A stretch of 64,000 bases of DNA from Flavobacterium hydrophilum (lineage in GTDB: Bacteria > Bacteroidota > Bacteroidia > Flavobacteriales > Flavobacteriaceae), in contig NZ_QJHL01000001.1 in assembly GCF_003202405.1 (NCBI RefSeq), positions 124,001 to 188,000 of the forward strand, given 5' to 3'. How positions within the stretch are numbered: position 1 is the first letter of the stretch; every line of letters starts with the position of its first letter. A program made the translations under genes and the position numbers. Of this stretch, positions 1 through 9,103 are shown one piece after another. Below the pieces are notes generated by a model. The model did not search any database. It worked only from the letters and a program-made list of their open reading frames with translations, and was not told the DNA's origin.

Positions 1-2
1 CG

Positions 3-653
3 GCTGAATGCAGCTGGGTTGTGGCTCAGGTGCTGAAAACTTTTCTGGAAGAAGCAAATGACAATAAAATAAAAACAACTTTGCTTCAGCGGGAAAAAGG
101 AATCGAAAACGGAACGGTAGAAACGGCAACAATTTTACTCGAAAGTGATAATCTAAATGAATTTGTAAACTCATGGAAAGGAACCATTCAGTGGATTGGG
201 CAGAGTCAGTTTAGAAAATTTCACAAACGTAAAAACTGGTTTATCGGAATTTTTGAAGTTGATAAAGAAACAACGACCGAAATTGGAGAAAAAGATATTC
301 AGTATCAGGCGATGCGCAGTTCCGGTGCCGGCGGACAACATGTAAACAAAGTAAGTTCGGCAGTACGGGCGACTCATGTTCCAACAGGAATTAGCGTAGT
401 GGCTATGGATTTTCGATCTCAGCATCAGAATAAAAAACTGGCAACCGAAAGATTGCTTCAGAAGTTTAAGGACGAAACGGTAAAACAATTCAAAGCCGAA
501 TTTCAGGCACAGTGGATGAACCAATTGCAGATTCAGCGTGGGAATCCGATTCGGATTTTTGAGGGTTCAGATTTTAAGAAACAAAAACAAGTTAAAAATT
601 ACAAACAGGAACGGCAACGATTAAAACGGGAAGATTATTTCGACCGGGATTAA
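3..653 (+). CDS. prfH: peptide chain release factor homologue PrfH (5' end outside window)
   Basis: Class-I release-factor-like protein. The catalytic loop reads SSGAGGQHVNK, containing the GGQ tripeptide that triggers peptidyl-tRNA hydrolysis, followed by SAVRATHVPTGI and a basic C-terminus. A GTG at 21 could serve as a start, but the frame stays open to the window edge and encodes AECSWVVAQVL, which matches the conserved PECC-like N-terminus of PrfH. I therefore call the gene truncated by the window. At about 210 residues it lacks the stop-codon-recognition domain of RF1/RF2, as PrfH does. The family usually sits beside an RtcB-type RNA ligase and is linked to rescue of ribosomes with damaged decoding centres; rtcB would lie just left of this window. 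Stop TAA at 651-653. Confidence 0.9.
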   Translation, partial: AECSWVVAQVLKTFLEEANDNKIKTTLLQREKGIENGTVETATILLESDNLNEFVNSWKGTIQWIGQSQFRKFHKRKNWFIGIFEVDKETTTEIGEKDIQYQAMRSSGAGGQHVNKVSSAVRATHVPTGISVVAMDFRSQHQNKKLATERLLQKFKDETVKQFKAEFQAQWMNQLQIQRGNPIRIFEGSDFKKQKQVKNYKQERQRLKREDYFDRD

Positions 654-686
654 TGATAGAATTTGCATTTCCAAATAGAAAAAATT

Positions 687-1211
687 ATGAAAACAGTAGA
701 TAAATATCTTTTTCAGGCATTAGACAATTATCCATATTGGTTGGAAGGAACCATCGAATCTTTGGATTACGCCTTATCTTACGATGATAAAAATACTATG
801 GCCTTGTGTTTATACGGTCAGGTTTTCTCAGATCAGTTATTGAAATATGAAGAGGCAAAAGAATATTTTCAAAAAGCACTTTCGATTAATATTTATGCTT
901 TAGAGGTGTATCCTTTTTATATTCATACTTTAATTTTAAATGAAGATTATGAAGAAGCAATGAAACTGATTGATTTTGCATTGACTGTCAAGGGAATCAA
1001 TAAAACAGAAATTCTTTTGAAGAGAATCATACTTTTAGAACGTCAGCAGGAATTTAAAAAAGCATTGAAAGTGATTAAAAAGGTAAAACTTACCACAATC
1101 AATACTTGTTATGATTATGCGATTGAAGAATCTGAAAAAAGGCTGAATAAAAAATTGAATGGTGATTCTAAAAAGGATAAGTCGGCCAAGAAGAAAAAGA
1201 AGAATAAGTAA
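687..1211 (+). CDS. small tetratricopeptide-repeat (TPR) protein
   Basis: 174-residue protein. I chose the ATG at 687 (MKTVDKYLFQAL) because an in-frame TTG at 663 adds only eight poorly supported residues. Residues about 35-150 are helical and TPR-like: paired patterns such as YEEAKEYFQKALSIN and YEEAMKLIDFAL, ending with FKKALKVIKKVKL. The tail is strongly basic (KKDKSAKKKKKNK). There is no signal peptide, so it is probably a cytoplasmic protein-protein interaction scaffold. It starts 33 bp after prfH on the same strand and ends at a strong hairpin, so it may be co-transcribed with prfH. Its specific partner cannot be inferred. Confidence 0.75.
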   Translation: MKTVDKYLFQALDNYPYWLEGTIESLDYALSYDDKNTMALCLYGQVFSDQLLKYEEAKEYFQKALSINIYALEVYPFYIHTLILNEDYEEAMKLIDFALTVKGINKTEILLKRIILLERQQEFKKALKVIKKVKLTTINTCYDYAIEESEKRLNKKLNGDSKKDKSAKKKKKNK

Positions 1212-1213
1212 AT

Positions 1214-1243
1214 AAAAAAGGATGTCAACTGACATCCTTTTTT
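1214..1243. terminator. bidirectional intrinsic terminator
   Basis: Perfect 8-bp stem GGATGTCA / TGACATCC (1220-1227 and 1230-1237) with a two-base loop, an A-run on the left and a T-run on the right. It separates the plus-strand TPR gene from the convergent T9SS gene and should serve both. Confidence 0.85.
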
Positions 1244-1254
1244 GCTTACTATTT

Positions 1255-4200
1255 TTATCGTTTAAGGCTAAAATGTCCTCTGTATTCTGTCCCATTAAAT
1301 CTTGTAACCGTAAACCAGTAATCAGAAGCTGGCATATCCTGCCCTGTATAAGTTCCGTCCCATTCGCTATTTGGTCTTAATTCTTTCAGGAATTTGCCAT
1401 ATCTGTCAAAAATCCGGATTCCGGTATTGGGTTTTAAATAGGCAAAATCAATTGTCCAGGTATCATTGTGATAATCGTTGTTTGGAGTGAAAAATTTAGG
1501 GTAGGGAAGTTCCTCTGTAAAATTGATACAGTCAGCTGTTATAGCTCCAAGAATATTTATTAAAACAGGTATTCTTTCGCTTTCGCAATTATTTACGGTT
1601 TGGGAAGCGTAATAGGTAATTCCGTTTTCGAGTAAAGTTGATTCAGATAAAGAAACAGAAGACGAAATACTTTCAAACCATTGTATATTTTGTCCCTCTA
1701 TATCAATATTACTAATTTTTGCATTTTTTTGGATGCAGAATGTTTGTGGGGAATCAGCAATTGGAACTTGAGTATCCTGAATTTTTACATTCACAGCCAA
1801 TCTTTCGCTTTCGCAGTTGTTCAATGTTTGTGTAACGTAATATGCCTTATTCTGAAGTGAAGTTGTTTGCGTTAAAATATTTCCATTTTCTGCCGAATCG
1901 TACCATTTTAGAGCTGTTCCGGTTATGTTCAAATTAGCAATGGTTGCATTTTGATCGATACAAAATTGTTGGTTACGATTTCCGGTTGGTAATGCTGTAT
2001 CGTAAACTTTAACCGAAATCGCTGTTCTGTCACTTTCACATCCTACCGTTTGAGAAGCGTAATAAGTTCTGTTGTTTTCCAGTAAAGTTGTATTTGGTAA
2101 AGCAGCCGTTGTCGTGTTTGTATCATACCACTTTATGTTTTGTCCTGCTATTTGAATATTGCCCAGTGTTGCATTTTCTTTTTTACAGAAAGATTGATTT
2201 AGATTTCCTGCGGGAGCAGAAGGCGTATTTACAATTGAAACTGTAACTCCAAATCTTGGGCTTTCGCAGCTATTTACAGTTTGCGATGCATAATAGGTTT
2301 TGCCATTTTGAAGATTTGTAGTTTCGGCTAATAAGGAACCATTATTTAATGCATCATACCATTTTATTTGAGTTCCTGTAATTTGAATATTGGCAATTGT
2401 TGGATTTTGTCCTGTGCAAAACGGCTGATTTATATTTCCTGTTGGCGGAAGAGTATTTTGAATATTTATTGTAACCGGAATCCTTGCGCTTTCACAACCA
2501 TTAATAGTTTGCGAAGCATAATAGACAATGTTGTTTTGTAGTAATGTTGTATTAAGCAAAAGTGATCCTGCTGTTTGGTGATCATACCATTTTATGTTTT
2601 GTCCTGTAATTGCGATATCATCTAAAGTGGCATTTTCTTCTATACAGAATGCCTGTGAAGTATTAGCAACAGGAAGCGGTTGACTTGTTATAGTAACAGT
2701 TTGATTTTGAGAAAAATTATTTCCGTTTCCGTCATTGTAATTCCAAACAATAGTATAGGTTCCCGGAAGTGTGTATGATAATGGATTCGTAGTTACTCCT
2801 GTAATTATCCCTGCACAGGCGTCTGTGGCCGTTGGGATTGTGGTTATGCTTGTATGGCAATCGCCAGTTATTGTTGGCAGTGTTGCTAAATCTGGAATTG
2901 GTTTTTCGATATCGCCAATTAAAACATTTATTTTTATTGTGTTGTCACAGCCTACTGATCCAGTAATTAAACAGCTATATTCTCCGCTATTATTTGCTGT
3001 TGCATTTGGTATGGTTGGATTTTGGTCTGTAGATGTAAATCTATTTGGACCTGTCCACAAATAATTTGTTCCTCCAGAAGCTTTTAGCTCTAATGTTTTG
3101 CCAATGCATACAGGAGAATTGCTTTTTGCGTCAGGAAAGTTGTTTATAGCCGATTCTTCAAATTTCATTAGAAAATAATTGCTAAAATCTCCAAGCACAA
3201 CAGATTGGTATGAACTTGCATCTGCAATACCATTATTTGCAGATGATATTCCGCTAACAAAAATCATATTAGTATTGTCTAGCGCTATTCTTGTAGTTTT
3301 AAATGTACTGTCTCCGCCTACATATGTTCCCCATATTAAATTCACTTCTTTGGAAAATTTTCCAATATATCCTTGAAAATCACCATTAGGCTTGTAAGAA
3401 CAAGAATTTGTTAATTTAGAGTAAGATAAGCCAAAATTCGTACCTCCTATGTAAAGCGAATTGTTTTTAAAAATAATTGAATAAGGATAGACTTCTCCTA
3501 AATATGTCCCCCAAATTCTTTGGCCATTTGTATTTAATTTAGCAAAAAAACCTTTATACATAAAACGATTAGAGCTTTCGAAGCTTTGTGGACTTGTCAT
3601 ATTGACATCACTTGCTGTCTGACCTCCAATATAAACATTATCTTCGTCATCAATTTCTACCGAGTAAATATCATCAACTTTTTCTCCTCCATAAAAAGTA
3701 GACCATAATCTTTCTCCATTAATAGAAAATTTATAAACAAATCCATCTGGATGACCACTTTCATTATGTGCTTCTTGAAATACACCGCTTGTTGTGATGT
3801 TATTATAACTATATGTTGAACCAGCAATCGCAATATGATTGTTTCTTATGGCTATCGCTTTTATATCATCGCTGTTTTCACCTCCAACATAGGTACTCCA
3901 AATCAAATTTCCTCCAGAATTAAATTTGGCTAAAAAACCGTCAGTACTTGAAGTTTGTGGATTATTTGATTGCGTTTGAAAATTACTATTGAAACTGATA
4001 CCTGTTTTACTGGTTGTTCCACCAGTTATATAAATGTTATTATCATTATCTATAGCTAAAGCATTAGAAACATCAGTAAGCTCTCCTCCAAAATAGGTTC
4101 CCCAAATCCTAACGCCCAAATTGCTAAATTTAACTAAAAAAGCATCTGTAGGTCCACTTAAATTAGGTTTGAATGATCCTGTTGTACTTATATTAGTTTG

Positions 4201-5316
4201 AGATTGAGTACCACCAGTTATGATAACATTATTTTGAAGATCTATTTTTATACCCGTTATATCATTAAAATCCTGTCCTCCATAATAGGTTCCCCACAAA
4301 CGATTTCCGTTTTGACCAAATTTTTCAATTATTCCATTCATGGTCAAATATGCAGACTGCGGAATTGAAGTCTGGTGTGCACCTGTAGTTGCGTAGGACG
4401 AATTTGTAACAGTTGAGCTTCCTGATACATACACATTTCCAGAAGTATCAGTACTAACATTTGACGGGTTAAGAGAGATATGTATATTTCGTTCATCTCC
4501 ATAAAAAGTACCCCAAAGTCTGGTTGGTACAGGATCAATAATCACAGTTTTTCCATCTACAGCATCTAATGTATCAAACCCATAAACATCTTTTTTAATC
4601 TTCCTGTATCCAACAGCAATTTCTTTTTTACAAGTGTTTTCTTCAACCCAGCTAGCAGGAAGCGTTTCTTCCATTTTTCCGAAACGAACATTCATTTGGA
4701 TTTTATTATCAACCAAATCTGTTTCGGCACCATTAAATTTTAATTGAATGTCTGATATCTTTCCTTTTGGATGAACGATAAAATTATACTCAACCACTTT
4801 TTTAGGATCAGCAGGAATCGTAAAAACAATATCAATATTTGGATAAATGTTTTTATAAGTAATTTGTTTGTATTGATGAATACCAACAATTCCTTCTGGC
4901 TTGCTTGGAATATTGTAGTAATTGTCAAAATCTTTTGATTCCTGATCTGTAATTAACGCAACTTTAGAATTTGAATTAACAAAGTCAATGTCAACTCTGT
5001 GGAATTTATATTCCAGACTATATTCAGGTTCTTTGTCTTTATCTTTTTCCGGAATCTGATATGGAAGTGTTTTCGATGTTTTTGAAGGAGAAACAGGAAT
5101 CTTTTTTACTTCATAAATGTCATAAGAAAATCCGTTTTTCTTTAACTGAACATTTAATCCGTTAGAGTTCAATAAATATTTTACAGCAGTATTTGGTTTT
5201 CCTTTTTGATCCATAATCTGACCTTTATTTTCTTTAAATCCAATGGACTGATTTTTGTTTTGAGAAAATAATGTAAAAGTGCTTATAAAGAAAAATAAAA
5301 GTAGCGTATGTTTCAT
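1255..5316 (-). CDS. secreted beta-propeller/Ig-like repeat protein with T9SS type-B sorting domain
   Basis: 1353 residues from the ATG at 5316 (MKHTLLLFFFISTFTLFSQ, a clear signal peptide). The frame runs open to 5481, but that stretch overlaps the divergent gene at 5440 and precedes the signal sequence. After an N-terminal region (KENKGQI) come SBBP-like propeller repeats of about 55-60 residues, each with a W-G/S-T-Y/F-x-G-G-x-x-x-D pattern. Next are an Ig/PKD-like part and a HYR-like part, then five tandem modules of about 80 residues (FC...NATIANI..G..IKWYD...TTLLQN..TYYASQT.N.CES.R). The C-terminus (FFTPNNDYHNDTW...IFDRYGK...WDGTY.G...P.S.YWF) is the gliding-motility-associated type-B sorting domain. 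It is predicted to be exported by T9SS and surface-bound or released, possibly as an adhesin. Ligand unknown. Confidence 0.88.
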   Translation of the reverse strand: MKHTLLLFFFISTFTLFSQNKNQSIGFKENKGQIMDQKGKPNTAVKYLLNSNGLNVQLKKNGFSYDIYEVKKIPVSPSKTSKTLPYQIPEKDKDKEPEYSLEYKFHRVDIDFVNSNSKVALITDQESKDFDNYYNIPSKPEGIVGIHQYKQITYKNIYPNIDIVFTIPADPKKVVEYNFIVHPKGKISDIQLKFNGAETDLVDNKIQMNVRFGKMEETLPASWVEENTCKKEIAVGYRKIKKDVYGFDTLDAVDGKTVIIDPVPTRLWGTFYGDERNIHISLNPSNVSTDTSGNVYVSGSSTVTNSSYATTGAHQTSIPQSAYLTMNGIIEKFGQNGNRLWGTYYGGQDFNDITGIKIDLQNNVIITGGTQSQTNISTTGSFKPNLSGPTDAFLVKFSNLGVRIWGTYFGGELTDVSNALAIDNDNNIYITGGTTSKTGISFNSNFQTQSNNPQTSSTDGFLAKFNSGGNLIWSTYVGGENSDDIKAIAIRNNHIAIAGSTYSYNNITTSGVFQEAHNESGHPDGFVYKFSINGERLWSTFYGGEKVDDIYSVEIDDEDNVYIGGQTASDVNMTSPQSFESSNRFMYKGFFAKLNTNGQRIWGTYLGEVYPYSIIFKNNSLYIGGTNFGLSYSKLTNSCSYKPNGDFQGYIGKFSKEVNLIWGTYVGGDSTFKTTRIALDNTNMIFVSGISSANNGIADASSYQSVVLGDFSNYFLMKFEESAINNFPDAKSNSPVCIGKTLELKASGGTNYLWTGPNRFTSTDQNPTIPNATANNSGEYSCLITGSVGCDNTIKINVLIGDIEKPIPDLATLPTITGDCHTSITTIPTATDACAGIITGVTTNPLSYTLPGTYTIVWNYNDGNGNNFSQNQTVTITSQPLPVANTSQAFCIEENATLDDIAITGQNIKWYDHQTAGSLLLNTTLLQNNIVYYASQTINGCESARIPVTINIQNTLPPTGNINQPFCTGQNPTIANIQITGTQIKWYDALNNGSLLAETTNLQNGKTYYASQTVNSCESPRFGVTVSIVNTPSAPAGNLNQSFCKKENATLGNIQIAGQNIKWYDTNTTTAALPNTTLLENNRTYYASQTVGCESDRTAISVKVYDTALPTGNRNQQFCIDQNATIANLNITGTALKWYDSAENGNILTQTTSLQNKAYYVTQTLNNCESERLAVNVKIQDTQVPIADSPQTFCIQKNAKISNIDIEGQNIQWFESISSSVSLSESTLLENGITYYASQTVNNCESERIPVLINILGAITADCINFTEELPYPKFFTPNNDYHNDTWTIDFAYLKPNTGIRIFDRYGKFLKELRPNSEWDGTYTGQDMPASDYWFTVTRFNGTEYRGHFSLKR

Positions 5317-5336
5317 CCCGATAATTTGAATCGCCG

Positions 5337-5370
5337 CAAATGTAATTAAATATCTACAAAATAAAACCAA
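5337..5370 (-). promoter_or_regulatory. candidate Bacteroidota promoter of the T9SS protein gene
   Basis: Read on the minus strand, TACATTTG (5337-5344) matches the -7 consensus TAnnTTTG. A TTG (5368-5370) lies 23 bp upstream. The -7 box is 20 bp from the chosen ATG, which supports the start at 5316. The spacer is at the long end of the accepted range. Confidence 0.45.
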
Positions 5371-5414
5371 AACAAGCTGTTGAATCTTTTCCTGAAAACA
5401 AAATAAATATCCCG

Positions 5415-5422
5415 TATTTTTG
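5415..5422 (+). promoter_or_regulatory. candidate -7 element of the radical SAM gene
   Basis: TATTTTTG matches TAnnTTTG exactly and ends 17 bp before the TTG start at 5440. No TTG -33 box is found at standard spacing (nearest leaves 32 bp), so only the -7 half is supported. Confidence 0.35.
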
Positions 5423-5439
5423 CAGAAAAATAACTCCTT

Positions 5440-7644
5440 TTGAAAACAAAACTTTTTGTAATCACTCCGCCATTTACCCAACTGAATACTCCGTATCCGG
5501 CAACGGCGTATATAAAAGGTTTTCTGAATACCAAAAATATAGAATCGGTTCAGGCTGATTTGGGTATTGATGTGATTTTGGAATTGTTTTCGAAGAAAGG
5601 ATTAATTGATTTGTTTCAAGTTTCAAGTTTCAGGTTTGAAGTTGTTGAAAATGAAATTTCAGATAATTCTAAACGTATCTTTGCATTACAGGACGAATAC
5701 ATCAAAACCATAGTTCCTGTAATCCAGTTTTTACAGGGAAAAAATCCAACTTTAGCACTGCAGATTTGTCAGGAAGAATTTCTACCGGAAGCTTCCCGTT
5801 TTGCACAGTTAGAAGAACTTGACTGGGCTTTTGGAACCATGGGAACTCAGGACAAAGCAAAACATCTGGCGACTTTATATCTCGAAGATATTTCGGATTT
5901 CATTGTCGAATGTGTCGATGAAAACTTTGGTTTCAGCCGGTATGCAGAACGTTTAGGGCGAAGCGCCAATTCTTTTGATGAATTGTACGAAGCTTTACAA
6001 CAGGAACCGACTTATATTGATTCGATTTTAATTTCACTTTTGAAAGAAAGAATAGAAGCTGTAAAGCCGACATTATTTTTAATTTCTGTTCCCTTTCCGG
6101 GGAATTTATACAGCGCTTTTCGATCTGCGCAATGGGTGAAACAAAACCATCCCGAAATTAAAATTTCGATGGGAGGCGGTTTCCCGAATACTGAATTACG
6201 TTCACTTTCAGACAAGCGCGTTTTTGAATTTTTCGACTTTATTACTTTGGATGATGGCGAAGTTCCGATTGAAGAATTAATATTCAATTTAGAAAACCCG
6301 GATTACAATTCATACAAAAGAACTTTTTTACTGGAAAACGGAGAAGTTGTTTACAAAAACAATTCTCTAAAACACGATTATAAACAAGCATTTGTAGGAA
6401 CTCCTGATTATTCTGATCTGCCTTTAGATAAATACATTTCAGTTATCGAAATTGTAAATCCGATGCACCGAATGTGGAGTGACGGACGCTGGAACAAACT
6501 CACTATGGCTCATGGCTGTTATTGGGGAAAATGTACTTTTTGCGATATTTCTTTAGATTATATAAAAGTTTACGAACCCGTTGCGGCAAATTTACTTTGT
6601 GACCGAATAGAAGAATTAATTGAAAAAACAGGTCAAAATGGTTTTCATTTTGTAGACGAAGCCGCTCCGCCTGCCTTGATGCGTGCTTTGGCGCTTGAAA
6701 TCTTAAGGAGAAAACTGGCCGTAACCTGGTGGACAAACATTCGATTCGAAAAAAGCTTTTCAAAAGATTTATGTTTATTGTTGAAAGCTTCCGGCTGTAT
6801 TGCTGTTTCCGGCGGTTTGGAAGTGGCTTCGGACCGATTGTTAAAATTGATCGATAAAGGCGTAACAGTAGAGCAGGTTGCTAAAGTAACCCGAAATTTT
6901 ACCGAAGCAGGAATCATGGTGCATGCCTATTTAATGTACGGATATCCAACACAAACGATTCAGGAAACCGTTGACAGTCTCGAAATGGTGCGTCAATTGT
7001 TTGAAGCCGGAGTTTTGCAATCGGGATTTTGGCATCAGTTTGCACTTACGGCACATAGTCCTGTAGGATTGTATCCAGAGCAATTTGGCGTGACCAAAAA
7101 AACAGAGGCTATCGGAACTTTTGCGAATAATGATATTGATTATACCGATTCAACAGGAATCAATCATGATAAATTCAGTTTCGGGTTAAAGAAATCACTT
7201 TTTAATTTCATGCACGGAATCTGTTTTGATTATGAATTACAGGATTGGTTCGATTTTAAAATTCCGAAGACAAAAATTCATCCTGATTTTATTTATAATG
7301 CTTTAGAAGAGCAAAGCGATTTCAATACCAAGCCAAATGCAAAAGTAGTCTGGCTGGGCGGGAAACCTTCGACAGAAAGTTTTACAAAATCAAAAAAAGG
7401 AAGAAGCTGGGAAATGATGTCGCTGACTTTTCATGATAAAAAAGAAAGTTTTACTATACAGACGAGTAAAGGCGAAGGCGAGTGGCTGGTCGAAATCCTA
7501 AAGAAAATCACAGTTTCAAACAGTAAAAATTATACTTTTCAGGAAGTCAAAAATGATTTCGAAATCACATTAGAAGATTTTGAATTATTTTGGTATTCTA
7601 AACCAATAAATACTTTAAGAGAATTTGGATTGCTAGTGCTTTAA
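5440..7644 (+). CDS. B12-binding-domain radical SAM protein with CX4CX2C cluster motif
   Basis: 734 residues from a TTG start (MKTKLFVITPPFTQLNTPYP); no ATG is positioned near it. The N-terminal half resembles a cobalamin-binding Rossmann region (LFLISVPFPGNLYSAFR, then KISMGGGFPNTELR). The radical SAM core begins at HGCYWGKCTFC (Cys 360, 365 and 368). That spacing is CX4CX2C rather than the usual CX3CX2C. Conserved core segments follow, such as FVDEAAPP, GGLEVASDRLL.LIDKG and AYLMYGYPTQT. The enzyme should bind a 4Fe-4S cluster and cleave S-adenosylmethionine, but its substrate is unknown. It stands alone, divergent from the T9SS protein and convergent with the small membrane protein 9 bp downstream. 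A B12-dependent methyltransferase or other B12-rSAM reaction is possible. Confidence 0.85.
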   Translation: MKTKLFVITPPFTQLNTPYPATAYIKGFLNTKNIESVQADLGIDVILELFSKKGLIDLFQVSSFRFEVVENEISDNSKRIFALQDEYIKTIVPVIQFLQGKNPTLALQICQEEFLPEASRFAQLEELDWAFGTMGTQDKAKHLATLYLEDISDFIVECVDENFGFSRYAERLGRSANSFDELYEALQQEPTYIDSILISLLKERIEAVKPTLFLISVPFPGNLYSAFRSAQWVKQNHPEIKISMGGGFPNTELRSLSDKRVFEFFDFITLDDGEVPIEELIFNLENPDYNSYKRTFLLENGEVVYKNNSLKHDYKQAFVGTPDYSDLPLDKYISVIEIVNPMHRMWSDGRWNKLTMAHGCYWGKCTFCDISLDYIKVYEPVAANLLCDRIEELIEKTGQNGFHFVDEAAPPALMRALALEILRRKLAVTWWTNIRFEKSFSKDLCLLLKASGCIAVSGGLEVASDRLLKLIDKGVTVEQVAKVTRNFTEAGIMVHAYLMYGYPTQTIQETVDSLEMVRQLFEAGVLQSGFWHQFALTAHSPVGLYPEQFGVTKKTEAIGTFANNDIDYTDSTGINHDKFSFGLKKSLFNFMHGICFDYELQDWFDFKIPKTKIHPDFIYNALEEQSDFNTKPNAKVVWLGGKPSTESFTKSKKGRSWEMMSLTFHDKKESFTIQTSKGEGEWLVEILKKITVSNSKNYTFQEVKNDFEITLEDFELFWYSKPINTLREFGLLVL

Positions 7645-7653
7645 AATCTGAAT

Positions 7654-8184
7654 TTAATTTTTGGTTACCCAATAATGAAGATCTCTTTCTAAATCGTAAA
7701 TCATTCTTTTTACACTTCTTCTAATAACGAAATAAGGAATTCCTAACATTACAGACATGTGGAATAAAAGAAAAGGTACAAGAAAAAAAGGGACAGCATT
7801 ATCAGCAGATGAAAAAATAGTAGCGAAAATAAATATAGAATAAAACAAAATTGCTATTCCTAAAAAGAAAAACATTCTATTTCTAAAGCCATTAATCTCT
7901 GCATTTATATTTAATTGATTATGGTCTTCTGTAAATTCACCAGTTACTTTTGCAAATGAATAATTAGTGTCAAATAACTTTCTTCTTTTTCTTAAGTGAA
8001 AAACATGGTTAGTAATGTTTCCTTTATATTCATTTCTGCTCGATTGAAAAACTTCAAAAGGAACAAAACTTAAATCAGATTCATCGACATTATTTCTAAA
8101 TTTTTGAATAAAATCTATTTTTGAAACCGGAAGCTGTATCTTAATATCTTTAACTAATTGTATTTTTCTTAAAAAATCGTTCAT
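7654..8184 (-). CDS. hypothetical two-TM membrane protein
   Basis: 176 residues, not recognised. The N-terminal 95 residues are soluble and basic (HVFHLRKRRKLFDTN). Two hydrophobic segments follow at about residues 103-122 (MFFFLGIAILFYSIFIFATI) and 130-153 (VPFFLVPFLLFHMSVMLGIP). A short basic tail ends in DLERDLHYWVTKN. No catalytic motif is visible. It stands alone between two unrelated genes, and its upstream region holds a perfect inverted repeat overlapping a -7 box. A small inner-membrane sensor or stress protein is conceivable, but no function is assigned. Confidence 0.7.
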   Translation of the reverse strand: MNDFLRKIQLVKDIKIQLPVSKIDFIQKFRNNVDESDLSFVPFEVFQSSRNEYKGNITNHVFHLRKRRKLFDTNYSFAKVTGEFTEDHNQLNINAEINGFRNRMFFFLGIAILFYSIFIFATIFSSADNAVPFFLVPFLLFHMSVMLGIPYFVIRRSVKRMIYDLERDLHYWVTKN

Positions 8185-8193
8185 TTATATTGA

Positions 8194-8215
8194 TTTGGTT
8201 AGCGAACCAAATATA
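8194..8215 (-). promoter_or_regulatory. -7 box overlapped by a perfect inverted repeat
   Basis: TTTGGTT-AGCG-AACCAAA (8194-8211) is a perfect 7-bp inverted repeat just upstream of the ATG at 8184. On the minus strand it overlaps TATATTTG (8208-8215), a TAnnTTTG match. The geometry fits an operator that would block the promoter or form a 5' hairpin in the mRNA. No TTG box is seen at 17-23 bp. Confidence 0.4.
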
Positions 8216-8284
8216 ATATTTATATGAGAAAGACGAAATAAACAATACCAAAATGATGTTCTTATTTTGGGAATTATTTCTAAA

Positions 8285-9049
8285 CTAATATTCCACACAT
8301 TCACCATCATTAGGTACAGCGGTTTTGGATAAAAGATTATTTTCAGCCAAAGCTCTTTTTAATTCATCCCTTGTTGTCGGACAATGGTTTAAAGACTCTA
8401 AATGATTGGCAAAAACTTTCCAGGGTGCCAGCGCGGTAAATTTCAGAATATCATTCATTCTCATTAATAACGGCTGTCCAAAATCTAATCTTGCAGTACC
8501 GCAGGCAACAGTTGCAATGTCAGGTTTTAATTCGGTCAAAACTTTTTCGGTATCTTTTGTGAAAATGGTATCAGAACTGATGTAAATCGTTTTTTCATTC
8601 AGAAGTTCTATAAAAAAGCCCATCACATTTCCCATTAATTTGGCGATAAAACCATATCCGTGAACGGCCGGAATACCCGTTATTTTTCCGTCAAGAAAGT
8701 TTTCAGGCTTCCAGTAGTCCAAAGTTTGCAAGACGGTTAAACCTCTTTGGGTTATCTTTTTTTCATCTTTTATACTGCAGATTACCGGAATTGATTTTCT
8801 TTTTAGAAAAACTTCACCCGCTTTATCAAGATGATCCGGATGCAAATGTGTTATCAGACAATGTGTAACTTTACTCAAAATTTCCCTGCTGTTTTTTGGA
8901 AGCGCAGTCAGCGGATTTCTTTTTGGCTGGTAACGAAAAAGGGTAAAAGGAGCTATAGTTTTCCTTTTTCCTAACATGGGGTCAATTAAAAGCACATGCT
9001 TTTCTGTTTCAATGACTAAAGTCGCATTTCGCAAATGATGCAGTTTCAT
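8285..9049 (-). CDS. MBL-fold metal-dependent hydrolase (UlaG/RomA-like)
   Basis: 254 residues. The start ATG begins MKLHHLRNATLVIE. The metallo-beta-lactamase signature THLHPDHLD gives metal ligands His68, His70, Asp72 and His73. Further conserved positions are VHGYGF, ISSDTIF (the metal-bridging Asp region) and FANHLESLNHCPTTR near the C-terminus. No signal peptide, so cytoplasmic. The family includes lactonases, phosphodiesterases and N-acyl-ethanolamine phospholipase-like enzymes, and the substrate cannot be fixed from sequence. It is monocistronic: 54 bp separate it from the response regulator on the same strand. Confidence 0.85.
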   Translation of the reverse strand: MKLHHLRNATLVIETEKHVLLIDPMLGKRKTIAPFTLFRYQPKRNPLTALPKNSREILSKVTHCLITHLHPDHLDKAGEVFLKRKSIPVICSIKDEKKITQRGLTVLQTLDYWKPENFLDGKITGIPAVHGYGFIAKLMGNVMGFFIELLNEKTIYISSDTIFTKDTEKVLTELKPDIATVACGTARLDFGQPLLMRMNDILKFTALAPWKVFANHLESLNHCPTTRDELKRALAENNLLSKTAVPNDGECVEY

Positions 9050-9103
9050 ATCTAAAAGTTTACTATTAAAAATACGAAATTTTTTATAATCATAATCTGT
9101 AAA

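Noticed and set aside
21..23. GTG at 21 as the true start of prfH
   Set aside because: The frame upstream encodes conserved PrfH residues (AECSWVV), so the gene continues beyond the left edge.
2771..3376. Plus-strand frames inside the T9SS protein gene
   Set aside because: Antisense shadows of a well-supported coding sequence.
5317..5481. Upstream extension of the T9SS protein frame to 5481
   Set aside because: It would precede a clear signal peptide, overlap the divergent radical SAM gene and cross a candidate promoter.
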